64,000 nucleotides of DNA from Desulfobacteraceae bacterium (lineage in GTDB: Bacteria; Desulfobacterota; Desulfobacteria; Desulfobacterales; JACKCP01), in contig JACKCP010000002.1 in the NCBI GenBank assembly GCA_020633955.1, forward strand, positions 124,001 to 188,000, read 5' to 3'. Position numbers and translations under genes: made by a program. This document shows positions 50,072-58,841 of this stretch, in pieces. Under the pieces are notes generated by a model that was given only the letters and a program-made list of their open reading frames with translations, searched no databases and was not told the DNA's origin. Position 1 is the stretch's first letter; each line of letters begins with the position of its first letter.

Positions 50072-51613
50072 ATGAATATAGAATTGCCACATATAATGCT
50101 TTTTATAAGCTTTTTTTTCTGTCTTTCTCTTTGTATCTATAGTTTAAGATTTAAATTGACTCCCCTGAATTTAACCTTTTCACTTCTTACAGCATCAGCA
50201 GCCATTTATGCGCTTGGTTATGCATTTGAGCTTATGAGCGTAAATCTGGAATCCATGCTTTTCTGGTCTAAATTTCAATATATCGGAATACCATTTATAC
50301 CTGGGTTATTAATGGTATTCACCTTATGCTATACAGGTTATGGTGAAAAAGTAACCAGCCTGAGAAGCCTATTGTTTTTTATAGTCCCATTTATTTCATT
50401 TATTGCCAGGTGGACAAATCAGTACCACCAACTTTTTTATAAAAATCCTGCTGTTTTTAACTCTCATATGGGACCGATGTTGAATTTCGAGCCAGGTATT
50501 TTTTATATCATACATATTATATATCTTGTCTTTGCACTGAGTTATTGTACTGCTGTGTTTATCAGGTATTTTTTCAAAACAGCATTTGTGTACCGGATGC
50601 AGACACTGTTGATTATGGCCGCATTGATTGTTCAATGGTTTACCTTACTGATTTATTTAGGCGGAATTGCTCCAGCACATTTTGATATCAACCCTTACAT
50701 GTTTACAATCAGCTCGGTTTTTTATGCGCTCGGCATCTATCGGTTTTCTCTTTTCAATATTGTTCCGGTCGCAAGGGATGTTATATTTGATGAAATGAAT
50801 GATGCCATACTTGTTATTAATCCTGATTCACAACTTATTGACTTCAATAAACGCTGCTCTACTTTATTTAAAGAAATCAACGATAAAGCCATCGGAAAGA
50901 GTGTGGAGCAGCTTTTTGTTTCTCAACCAGAAATAATAGATGCCATTAACAATTTTCCTGTTACAGGCATGGAGATTGCCTTAGAAACTGAGAGCGGCAA
51001 GCTCTTTTTTAAATTATCCTTAAACCCAATGAAAATAAAAAATAAAACCCATGCCTGTACAATTATTACATTCCACAATATTACAGAGCAGCGGATGTTG
51101 ATGCAAAAGCTTGAAAAGTTGGCTGCGATTGATCCTTTGACTGGAGTTTTTAACAGACGTCAGTTTGAAATTCAGGCAGAGATAGAAATGAAACGTTCAA
51201 TCAGAATGAATACTCCCCTTTCAGTGTTGATGTTTGATATTGATCATTTCAAAAAAGTAAATGATACCTGGGGACATCAGTGTGGAGATCAAGTATTAAA
51301 AGAATTTGCTGCAACAATTGCAGATAATATACGCGATGTCGACCAGATCGGAAGATTCGGAGGTGAAGAATTTATAGTGATAATGCCAGAGGCAAACCGT
51401 AAGGTTGCCGCAGCCGTTTCTGAAAGACTGCGGCAGGCCATTGAAAAAATGGTTCTGAATTTAGGCGGAAATATAACTGGAATAACTGTTAGTATTGGTA
51501 TCTCAGGAAGATGGAATAATGAAAATATCTCTATAGATTCACTTATCAAATATGCGGATAAGGCTTTGTATGCTGCAAAACAAAACGGACGAAACAGAAT
51601 CGAGATTGCTTGA
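50072..51613 (+). CDS. Diguanylate cyclase with N-terminal 7TM and PAS domains
   Basis: 513 residues. Seven membrane helices (about 8-230) form a histidine-kinase-type N-terminal 7TM sensor (ALGYAFELMSVNLESMLFW). A PAS-like domain follows (about 240-345), then a GGDEF domain (355-510) with DPLTGVFNRRQFE and active-site RFGGEEF. An RDVD inhibitory I-site lies five residues before it. It makes c-di-GMP from GTP at the inner membrane. The start has no strong ribosome site; it follows IS debris. Confidence 0.92.
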   Translation: MNIELPHIMLFISFFFCLSLCIYSLRFKLTPLNLTFSLLTASAAIYALGYAFELMSVNLESMLFWSKFQYIGIPFIPGLLMVFTLCYTGYGEKVTSLRSLLFFIVPFISFIARWTNQYHQLFYKNPAVFNSHMGPMLNFEPGIFYIIHIIYLVFALSYCTAVFIRYFFKTAFVYRMQTLLIMAALIVQWFTLLIYLGGIAPAHFDINPYMFTISSVFYALGIYRFSLFNIVPVARDVIFDEMNDAILVINPDSQLIDFNKRCSTLFKEINDKAIGKSVEQLFVSQPEIIDAINNFPVTGMEIALETESGKLFFKLSLNPMKIKNKTHACTIITFHNITEQRMLMQKLEKLAAIDPLTGVFNRRQFEIQAEIEMKRSIRMNTPLSVLMFDIDHFKKVNDTWGHQCGDQVLKEFAATIADNIRDVDQIGRFGGEEFIVIMPEANRKVAAAVSERLRQAIEKMVLNLGGNITGITVSIGISGRWNNENISIDSLIKYADKALYAAKQNGRNRIEIA

Positions 51614-51718
51614 GTCCAGATGCAATTAATAAAATATACTCTTCGTTAAAAAGTGAAGAATTCATTTCAAAATATAGAAAATATGATCGGCTCAATCTCT
51701 GCTCCTTTCTGTTAGTCT

Positions 51719-51838
51719 CACGAACAAATTATTCCGGGTACCTTTGTACACCCATTAAACCATATAGTTGATAATGAGCTTTATCTTTCAATTTTTGAAA
51801 GCAGATATAAAAATACAAAAAAGGAAATAGAAGCTTAT
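51719..51838 (+). pseudogene. N-terminal fragment of an IS1182-like transposase
   Basis: The frame reads EQIIPGTFVHPLNHIVDNEL then YLSIFESRYKN, the conserved beginning of IS1182-type transposases (Q-x-x-P-G-T-F-x-H-x-L). It runs without a stop into the next gene. Confidence 0.65.
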
Positions 51839-52396
51839 ATGGCTGATAATCAGTTTCGAAAAAGAGCTCCTGACTTTAATGCGCAGCTTTACAAAAATAA
51901 AACTTTTGACCGTAAAGGCACTTTAAAGGGAAAAAAATATTTTAAATGTTTTTTCCCAATTTTTGTGCTCGCATGTGCATTAACTTATTTATTCCCATTA
52001 ATATTCAGCGAGTATATTCCAGGATATAAGAGTGATAATTGGCCGATTACAAAAAGTAAAATTATTCAAATAGATTTTGAAGATATTAAAAATTCTAAAA
52101 CCCCAGGGGTCTCCAAAATTGAGTATTTGTATATGATCTCTGAGGCAGAATATATTAATAATAGATTTGGCTTCTTTCAATTTATGGACAGCGAAAAAAT
52201 TATCACTTTTATAAAAAATCATTCGGAAGGTGAATTAATTGATATTTATTATAATCCCGACAATCCAGGTGAATCTTGTATTTTCTCTGGAATGACATGG
52301 TTTGGAAAACTTTTTTTACCAGGCTATCTGGGAGGGTTAATTTTGTTTGTATTGCTTACTTTAAAAACTTATAAAGAATTTAAAAAAATCACATAA
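51839..52396 (+). CDS. DUF3592-like membrane protein, N-terminus derived from a transposase
   Basis: 185 residues. Two membrane helices (about 42-60 and 160-178) bracket a domain with SKIEYLYMISEAEYINN and LIDIYYNPDNPGESCIF, the DUF3592 pattern (Y-x-Y, then Y-N-P-x-N-P). The first 35 residues (ADNQFRKRAPDF) resemble the IS1182-type transposase middle region and continue the frame of the fragment upstream, so the annotated start is doubtful and the gene may be chimeric. Function unknown. Confidence 0.6.
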   Translation: MADNQFRKRAPDFNAQLYKNKTFDRKGTLKGKKYFKCFFPIFVLACALTYLFPLIFSEYIPGYKSDNWPITKSKIIQIDFEDIKNSKTPGVSKIEYLYMISEAEYINNRFGFFQFMDSEKIITFIKNHSEGELIDIYYNPDNPGESCIFSGMTWFGKLFLPGYLGGLILFVLLTLKTYKEFKKIT

Positions 52397-52446
52397 CAAA
52401 TAAGGATAGATTGTGCGACCGCAAAAAGCCTCAATTTTTCCGTTCC
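52394..52446 (+). other. attC-like remnant
   Basis: AAC (52396-52398) and CCGTT (52439-52443) surround CCGCAAAAAGCC, reminiscent of the local attC consensus, but the arms pair poorly. It would imply that the DUF3592 gene was once a cassette. Confidence 0.25.
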
Positions 52447-52529
52447 TGTACAAGCCCGATTTCTTTTAGAATAATCTTGCATATATAAGAAAATATCTTT
52501 TTTGTATTGCTGCTAAAAAACCTTGACTA

Positions 52530-52720
52530 CTGGCTTTCCTGAACCCTCAAGGCAGGACGTTAAAACTGATGAGCTGAAGAAAATCTTCACTTTAAGGGTT
52601 TTATATTTTGTTTTTCCTGTTTTACTTTTTGTATGCCTTAAACTTATAAAAATGTTTTTATCTGAAATAATTTTTTTCACTTATAACTCCGCAGTACAGA
52701 TTTTTTGACACAGGAGGCCA
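52530..52720 (-). pseudogene. IS91-family transposase fragment (C-terminal segment)
   Basis: The nucleotides CTTTAAGGGTTTTATATTTT and ATAACTCCGCAGTACAGATT align with 44440-44535 of the decayed IS91 copy. Frames are broken. The remaining spacer to 52937 shows no gene. Confidence 0.55.
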
Positions 52721-52937
52721 GTTAGCAATTTTATTTAGGTGATTTTATTGTCTGATTATTATAATGATGGTAAACGGCTCAATACTAAAAAAGCCTTAAA
52801 GCAATAACACAGGGTAATCAAGGTATGGCTGGAAAACAGAATCAAGTCATATGACTGGTTCTATAGTTAGAACATGTTTCAAATGGATCAAATTGAGTAT
52901 TAGTTTTTTAAGTAACATCAAAGTTTTAGCGGGAGAC

Positions 52938-52959
52938 TATCTCATCTGACAGTGAGATA
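52938..52959 (+). other. Hairpin before a diguanylate cyclase gene
   Basis: TATCTCA pairs with TGAGATA around TCTGACAG, ending 9 bp before the ATG at 52969. It could limit ribosome access; the gene has no clear Shine-Dalgarno site. Confidence 0.35.
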
Positions 52960-52968
52960 GAAATATAT

Positions 52969-54075
52969 ATGGGTAAAAATGCTGACGAGACCTACTATCA
53001 GGGACTCTATATTGAAGATCGCAGGCTCAATAATTACATTCGGTTCAATAGGGCTCTTACTTTGCTTATTGCTATGAGTGGTGCATTTTTAGTAAGGAAT
53101 ATCTATTTTTGTCTTGCTGAGAACCTGTTTCATTCCTGGTATTTTTACACCTACAGCCTACTTTTTATGGGCTCATTGTTTTTTAAAGTATCCCTTTATT
53201 TATTTAAAAAGAACTTTTCAGGTATTTTTGTTGATCGTTATATTATTTTGATCAGTCTTTATTTTTTTTTAACTTTGACCAACCTGTCTCTTCTCGATTC
53301 CTTCGAATATATTAGCTATGATTTTACAGCTTATATTTTCGGGGGGTTGATGATGGCTTTCCTTTTAAGATGCAATCGCAGGGTTTATACCTTTTTATAC
53401 CTGTCTGGTATGATTTATTATATAGTAGTTTATTTTATCGTTCATCCGGAAGCTCTGACTCTTGCAGGTCTGTTCCCTTTAGCAGCCTGCACTGTTTTTG
53501 CTTTTTATTTCGCCACCATGCGGGAATCAATGGATCAACGATTATTTATAACAACAAAGCAATTGGAGGAATCTAACTTCAAACTTGAGAAAGAGACCCA
53601 GACAGATGTTTTAACAGGTTTGCACAATCGAAAATATATGAAGGATTTTATAGAATATCAGCTCGGTATCCATCGCCGTCATAAGAACAAATTCTGTCTT
53701 TTGTTTGCAGATATTGATTACTTTAAGAAAGTTAACGATAAATTGGGCCATAATACAGGTGATATAGTACTAAAGGAGTTTGCCGAACTGCTGAAAAAAG
53801 AATCGAGAAATACTGATCTGATTATACGCTACGGTGGTGAAGAGTTTCTTATGGTCTTAACCGATACTGCACAGGAACATGCAGTATCTATTGCAGAAAG
53901 AATCCGGTATAAAGTTGAGAACCATACTTTTTCATCTGTCCCATGGAAATTAACAGCAAGTTTTGGAGTTGCTTGTGCTGAAAACCACGATTCAGTAGAA
54001 AGTCTTATCGAGCGTGCAGACAGCAGTTTATATTCCGCTAAAAAGAACGGAAGAAACAAATGCTGTCTCAGTTAA
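52969..54075 (+). CDS. Membrane diguanylate cyclase (GGDEF)
   Basis: 368 residues with six or so N-terminal membrane helices (about 25-195), a short coiled linker (TKQLEESNFKLEKE) and a GGDEF domain (about 208-365) with DVLTGLHNRKYMK and active-site RYGGEEF. An I-site RNTD lies five residues before it. It is predicted to make c-di-GMP. It is the second cyclase within 3 kb, but the sensor halves are unrelated. No effector genes nearby. Confidence 0.92.
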   Translation: MGKNADETYYQGLYIEDRRLNNYIRFNRALTLLIAMSGAFLVRNIYFCLAENLFHSWYFYTYSLLFMGSLFFKVSLYLFKKNFSGIFVDRYIILISLYFFLTLTNLSLLDSFEYISYDFTAYIFGGLMMAFLLRCNRRVYTFLYLSGMIYYIVVYFIVHPEALTLAGLFPLAACTVFAFYFATMRESMDQRLFITTKQLEESNFKLEKETQTDVLTGLHNRKYMKDFIEYQLGIHRRHKNKFCLLFADIDYFKKVNDKLGHNTGDIVLKEFAELLKKESRNTDLIIRYGGEEFLMVLTDTAQEHAVSIAERIRYKVENHTFSSVPWKLTASFGVACAENHDSVESLIERADSSLYSAKKNGRNKCCLS

Positions 54076-54146
54076 AAAACCTTTGTTTATAAGCCACGGA
54101 TAATTCCAAAATTTTTTCTTATATTTTTAAGATTACTGATTTCAGT

Positions 54147-54587
54147 CTATTTTTTCAGCTCCATATGAAGAATGGGAAAAGGCTTTCCTTCTCCGTCAAG
54201 GGGTGATCTTGAAACGACTTTAAATCCAAGATGCTCATAAAATCCCAATGCTTCAATATTGTCTTCATTTACATCTACTCTTTTTACGTTGTGTTCTGAT
54301 ATGGCATATTCAACAAGACTTTTTCCTATTCCGCCTCCCTGTCCCCAGGAGGCAATAAAAAGCATTTCTATATTGTCGTCATTAACACCTATAAAACCCA
54401 CAACTTCGTTAAAAAAACTCACATAAACATAAAGATGTTTTACATTTGGCAGGTAATTATTCAGTATTTTCGGCTTCAGTTCGTTTATGTCTTCATCTGA
54501 AAGAAAATCGTGTGTTGCTCTTACAGAATTTTCCCATACTGCTGTTATCTCTTCAAACTGACTTTTTTCTGCAGGCCTTATAATCAT
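54147..54587 (-). CDS. GNAT acetyltransferase, YjaB-like
   Basis: About 146 residues: IIRPAEKSQFEEITAVWENS, HDFLSDEDI, FIASWGQGGGIGKSLVEYAI with the acetyl-CoA P-loop, and DVNEDNIEALGFYEHLGF. The pattern, including SPLDGEGKPFPILHMEL, is that of YjaB-type N-acetyltransferases of unknown substrate. ATG 54587 fits the domain start better than the upstream ATG at 54662, which adds 25 basic residues. Confidence 0.88.
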   Translation of the reverse strand: MIIRPAEKSQFEEITAVWENSVRATHDFLSDEDINELKPKILNNYLPNVKHLYVYVSFFNEVVGFIGVNDDNIEMLFIASWGQGGGIGKSLVEYAISEHNVKRVDVNEDNIEALGFYEHLGFKVVSRSPLDGEGKPFPILHMELKK

Positions 54588-54809
54588 TTTTATTTTCCGT
54601 TTCTTTATGATCCTTATTAATTTAAATCCTTTTAGTTTTTTTGCAGATAAATTAATACCCACACAAAAAAGATTCTCTCAACTCTTTTTTTCTTCAAAGG
54701 TTATTTTGAAAAAAATTAAGATATTTGATAAATCCAAACTGCAGATCTGAGCTTTCAAATATACCAGGCATAGCTTGATCTCCGGTTCTTTTGCAATTGA
54801 CATACAAAA

Positions 54810-54962
54810 ACAATAACTATTCAGCTTCAAATTGGCGACAGATGCTGTTTTTTCTGAGCCGGTTTAAGGAGACAGCTTTTTTATCTCCTGCTGGGAGCTT
54901 AAGCGAGAATGAGGCTAAGAAAGAATACAGCAGCCATTCTAAATTGAACTGAACAGTTACCA
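54810..54962. repeat. Dispersed MITE-like repeat A, copy 3 (inverted)
   Basis: This is the reverse complement of copy 2: AACTATTCAGCTTCAAATT at the left and TTGAACTGAACAGTTAC at the right, with TCTCCTGCTGGGAGCTTAAG and CGAGAATGAGGC inside. It fills most of the spacer 54663-55042. Confidence 0.75.
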
Positions 54963-55042
54963 AAAATAAAAGATAAATAAATTATCTGAAAAACAGTTCA
55001 TACAGACAAACAGGTTCTATAAAGAAAATTCAATAAAAAAGG

Positions 55043-55531
55043 ATGGTTCTTTTGAAAATACTTTTAGTTACACAGGAAAATATTAACGTATATCACAATC
55101 TTGCACAAAGCTATGAAGGCGAGTTTTCAGTTCTTACCAAAAAAAGACCAAACAGCATCGGGCTTTTTGAACTTGATACTTTAATATCTCCGCCGGTAAA
55201 AGGATATATACTCTATATTGAAGAAAGCCCCGCTGGAATAGCAGCGATAAAGGAAAAGGATAATAACGAGTTTGAAGTATGCGAGTTTTATGTTGTGCCT
55301 TCTTTCAGAAGAACATCATGGGGAACAAAATTTGCGCACTCACTCTGGCAGAACAATCCGGGGAAATGGGAAATAAAACAAATTCAGGGCGCAGAATATG
55401 CTTCAGAATTTTGGAGAAAAGCCATTTGTGATTCAGGCATATCTTATGATGAGGATAAATATGATGATCCCTATTGGGGGGTGGTAACAAGACAAAAATT
55501 TAAAGTAAAAAACCTTTTTAATAAACAATAA
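55043..55531 (+). CDS. Predicted GNAT-like acetyltransferase
   Basis: 162 residues. A beta-strand GYILYIEESPAGIAAIKE and the helix FRRTSWGTKFAHSLW follow the GNAT layout (V-x-P-x-F-R-R-x-x-x-G), though the acetyl-CoA loop is degenerate (FRRTSWGTKFA). It resembles COG5628-type predicted acetyltransferases. The start is uncertain: ATG 55043 or TTG 55052, since the GGATGG purine site overlaps the ATG. Function unknown. Confidence 0.65.
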   Translation: MVLLKILLVTQENINVYHNLAQSYEGEFSVLTKKRPNSIGLFELDTLISPPVKGYILYIEESPAGIAAIKEKDNNEFEVCEFYVVPSFRRTSWGTKFAHSLWQNNPGKWEIKQIQGAEYASEFWRKAICDSGISYDEDKYDDPYWGVVTRQKFKVKNLFNKQ

Positions 55532-55743
55532 TTCATGGGTTTAAATTATACATCTTCGGCAGCCCTGCAAAAAATCCTGATTTTTGACAAATCAATTAAG
55601 ATAATGGTTCTCTTTTTCTTCTTAAAGTTTTATATTTTATTTACAGGACTTTTTTACAGCTTTTAATCATCAACCATATTTTTCATCATGCCTGGGCGTT
55701 GAATGAAAGCACTGTATTTAATTATAAATAATAAGGAGGGGTT

Positions 55744-58239
55744 ATGGAAAAGAGGGCTTTAAAAATCATTGTCTGTTTATTTTTAATTTCTTTTGTCACA
55801 TCATCATTTGCTTTCGCTGCGACACATTCACTGTCAAAATGGGAAAACGGCAAATTTGATCTTGTTGTATCACTTGGATGGACACCGACAGAAGCAGATA
55901 AAGCAAAATTAAAAACCGTGTTTGAACTGTTTGCCAAAGATGTCTACACAATGACAGAAGGGCATCATTCACTTCAAAGACTTTATGTTTACACACCTGA
56001 CTCAACAACAAATAAACCAAGGGACTGGAGTAAGGCGGATATCCGCTTTTTAAATACAGCAGATGCAGCAAACGCAACCATTGCCGGCTTTAAAAAGGCA
56101 GGGAGAATATTCGTTGATGACGATTTATCCGATTTAAATGAAGTTGGACACGCACTTGCACACGAGCTTGGTCACTATGCCTATGCAGTTTATGATGAGT
56201 ATAAAGATGATCAGGGTCCAGATCCCGGATTTCCTCACAAAGACGATACTCCAAAAAACACCATCATGAATGAACACTGGACATGGCAGAACTTCAGCGT
56301 ACCAGATGATTATAAAGATGAGAATAAAAGAAAAACTGCCCATTACAGAATGTATGGAGAATCTATATGGGAAACCCTTATTTCAGATTCAAACCTTGAT
56401 TCCTTATGGGGACTTCTGGGATACAAAGGATATAAAAACGATAGATTTGTTTTTTCTGATCTTCAGGCTCTAACTGCTGTTCCAACACTTACAAAACCTA
56501 CAAATAACCCTGCACTTGAAATAATATATATGGAAGGTTCCGAGGCTTGCATTATCATTGACAACTCAGGAAGTATGGATGATGACAACAAAATGGAATC
56601 AGCCATTTCAGGAGCAAAATCATACCTGGATAAAATGAAAATAAATCAGGATTATGCTGCTGTTGTGGCTTTCAACTATTCTGCAAGCACAATAGGCGCA
56701 CTTACTCTTTTGGACGCGGCAGCCAAGTCACAGTTTAAAACATCAATAGACGGACTTACAGCAGGAGGAGGAACCAACTTCAGTTCTGCACTGTCAAGTG
56801 GTTACAGCATTTTAAACGGAAGCCTTAGAAAAGGAACATACAAATATATAGTATTTTTAAGTGATGGCCAGGCATCTGTCCCAACATCTGTTCTTGCGAA
56901 TTTAAGTGCTGCAAATATACCTGTTTACGCAATTGGACTTGGCTCTGGTGCCGATATGTCAGCTCTTGGTGCAATAGCATCGGGAACCGGAGGAAAATCT
57001 TATTATGCAGCAACATCTGCAACACTTAATGCAATCTATTCTGATATCTCAAGCCTTTCTACTGATGACAAGCTCACTGCAAGGATAAAGGAAAACTTAA
57101 ATGTTTCCAAAAACAGCGCATCATCGCAAATGATTATTGATTCAACCTGTAAAAGTGCAGTATTTACTTCAAGTTTTCCAAGCTCTGATTCAATATCAAT
57201 GGAACTTACAATGCCAAACGGAACAAAAATCAATGCATCTAATGTAACCAGCTACCCAAACATCACTCTTACTCAGGAAAGCGGCTACATAATCTATGAA
57301 GTATCAGATCCAACTCCGGGAACATGGACTCTGTCAGTTACTGCATCGGGTTTAACAGGTGAAAGTGAGGTTGTAATCGAGGCCAAAACAGATTCCGACT
57401 ACTCAATAAGCACTGTAACACAGGGAGGAACATATCCAGACCCGATATTGATAGTTTCAACAGTCTCCAAAAACTACCCTATTACTGGACTTACCGTAAA
57501 TGCAATGGTTACAGCACCTGACTCTTCAACATCCACAATACAGATGAAAGACGACGGCGTTTCTCCTGATGCAGTTGCAGGCGACGGCCAGTATTCCGGC
57601 ATATTGCCTTCCTATGTTGACGGAACATATCAGTTCGATATAACAGCAGACAACAGCCGCGGCACAGCAGTTGAAACATCAAAGGGAGTGATTCTTAAAA
57701 ACGGTACAGGCACTGTTTCCAATGCAATAACAGCAAACTTCAGCCTGATGGAATCCACCTCTGTAACAGCAACCGGAGTTTCATCATATACAGACAATTC
57801 ATCAGCAGCAAATGCAAAACAGCTTGTGGTCAATGACAATCCTGTAACAGGCGCTATTTTAAATGATGAAGATACAGTTTACTATTATTTCAATGCAACA
57901 GCAGGATCTTCATATACAATATTTACAGGCGGACTTTATCCTGAAACAATGAAAACCCTTGTTACAATTTACAACTCTGCGGATATGAATACTCCTATTG
58001 CCTCGGACTCAAACAGCCTGAACGGCACATCGGCAAAAATTATTTATCAGGCAGCAGCTGATGCAGTAATTTATGTTGCTGTTCAGCACGGCAGTCCAGG
58101 AACCGGCACATTTGATATTGCTGTAAGAACAACACAGTCTACAGACTCTATGACACAGCCCCAGGACACTGGAGACAGCGATTCAGATGATGACGATGAT
58201 GACAGCTCAGGATGCTTTATAAAAGCAATACTCAAATAA
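55744..58239 (+). CDS. Secreted CLCA-like metalloprotease with VWA domain
   Basis: 831 residues. Signal peptide 1-22. A CLCA-type N-terminal domain (about 28-250) contains the zinc-protease motif H140-ELGH144 followed by YAYAVYDEY, the H-E-x2-H...D/E form seen in calcium-activated chloride channel regulators. A VWA domain (268-440) has MIDAS DNSGSMD (D273, S275, S277) and GGGTNFSSAL. An Ig-like and a pre-peptidase C-type region (690-800) follow. The tail is Asp-rich and ends DSSGCFIKAILK. Animal CLCA proteins cleave themselves; a secreted protease or adhesin is likely here. Ribosome site AAGGAGG. Confidence 0.85.
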   Translation: MEKRALKIIVCLFLISFVTSSFAFAATHSLSKWENGKFDLVVSLGWTPTEADKAKLKTVFELFAKDVYTMTEGHHSLQRLYVYTPDSTTNKPRDWSKADIRFLNTADAANATIAGFKKAGRIFVDDDLSDLNEVGHALAHELGHYAYAVYDEYKDDQGPDPGFPHKDDTPKNTIMNEHWTWQNFSVPDDYKDENKRKTAHYRMYGESIWETLISDSNLDSLWGLLGYKGYKNDRFVFSDLQALTAVPTLTKPTNNPALEIIYMEGSEACIIIDNSGSMDDDNKMESAISGAKSYLDKMKINQDYAAVVAFNYSASTIGALTLLDAAAKSQFKTSIDGLTAGGGTNFSSALSSGYSILNGSLRKGTYKYIVFLSDGQASVPTSVLANLSAANIPVYAIGLGSGADMSALGAIASGTGGKSYYAATSATLNAIYSDISSLSTDDKLTARIKENLNVSKNSASSQMIIDSTCKSAVFTSSFPSSDSISMELTMPNGTKINASNVTSYPNITLTQESGYIIYEVSDPTPGTWTLSVTASGLTGESEVVIEAKTDSDYSISTVTQGGTYPDPILIVSTVSKNYPITGLTVNAMVTAPDSSTSTIQMKDDGVSPDAVAGDGQYSGILPSYVDGTYQFDITADNSRGTAVETSKGVILKNGTGTVSNAITANFSLMESTSVTATGVSSYTDNSSAANAKQLVVNDNPVTGAILNDEDTVYYYFNATAGSSYTIFTGGLYPETMKTLVTIYNSADMNTPIASDSNSLNGTSAKIIYQAAADAVIYVAVQHGSPGTGTFDIAVRTTQSTDSMTQPQDTGDSDSDDDDDDSSGCFIKAILK

Positions 58240-58252
58240 CTTCTTAAATAGT

Positions 58253-58283
58253 GCTGAAAGCTCTTTAAAAAAGGGCTTTCAGC
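58253..58283 (+). other. Intercistronic hairpin
   Basis: GCTGAAAGC pairs with GCTTTCAGC between the CLCA-like gene and the lipoprotein gene. No T-run follows, so it is more likely an mRNA processing or stability element than a terminator. Confidence 0.5.
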
Positions 58284-58295
58284 AAATGAGGCATT

Positions 58296-58745
58296 ATGAA
58301 TAATTTATTTTCTTTTTTTTCTTTAATATTTATATGCGTTTTTCTTCTGATTTCATGCATGACAGAAAACGGCAATACAGGTTATTCTGCAATGCAAGAC
58401 AATAACGAAAATCAGAAAATAAATTATGATGAAATAGAAACAGGTTTAAAAATTACCTGTATCAAGATACTTGAAAAAGAGATGAAACTATCTGACGAAC
58501 ACTTTAAAAATATTGTTAAATTAAGTGGAGAAGTTACCAGAAAAAAAAATGGGGAAGTTTTTTTAAAAATAGAAAAAACAAGTTCTATTAACCTTAAAAA
58601 GGAAAACAATTCCTGGGTAAAAGACAATAACGTTGTAAAAAAACCGCCTTATTCAATTGGTGAAGAATATCCATTTGTGGAAAAACATGAAATAATTGAC
58701 AACGCAGTTTCAAAAGGATTTTATAAAATTTTTTTTACAAGATAA
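58296..58745 (+). CDS. Small predicted lipoprotein
   Basis: 149 residues with a type II signal peptide: a hydrophobic helix (residues 5-19) ending in the lipobox LISC, so Cys21 would be lipidated. The mature part contains TGLKITCIKILEKEMKLS and GEVFLKIEKTSSINLKKE and is Lys-rich. No family recognised. GAGG ribosome site; 56 bp after the CLCA-like gene, so possibly co-transcribed with it. Confidence 0.75.
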   Translation: MNNLFSFFSLIFICVFLLISCMTENGNTGYSAMQDNNENQKINYDEIETGLKITCIKILEKEMKLSDEHFKNIVKLSGEVTRKKNGEVFLKIEKTSSINLKKENNSWVKDNNVVKKPPYSIGEEYPFVEKHEIIDNAVSKGFYKIFFTR

Positions 58746-58780
58746 AAAAGCGGGATCAAGAAAACCAGTATTATTAATCA

Positions 58781-58821
58781 AAAAAGTTCAGTCGCAAAAA
58801 ATAAACAGGCTGAACTTTTTT
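58781..58821. terminator. Bidirectional terminator
   Basis: AAAAAAGTTCAG (58781-58792) pairs with CTGAACTTTTTT (58810-58821) between the convergent lipoprotein and nfnB genes. Confidence 0.88.
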
Positions 58822-58841
58822 GATTTAAAAAACTTTAAAAG

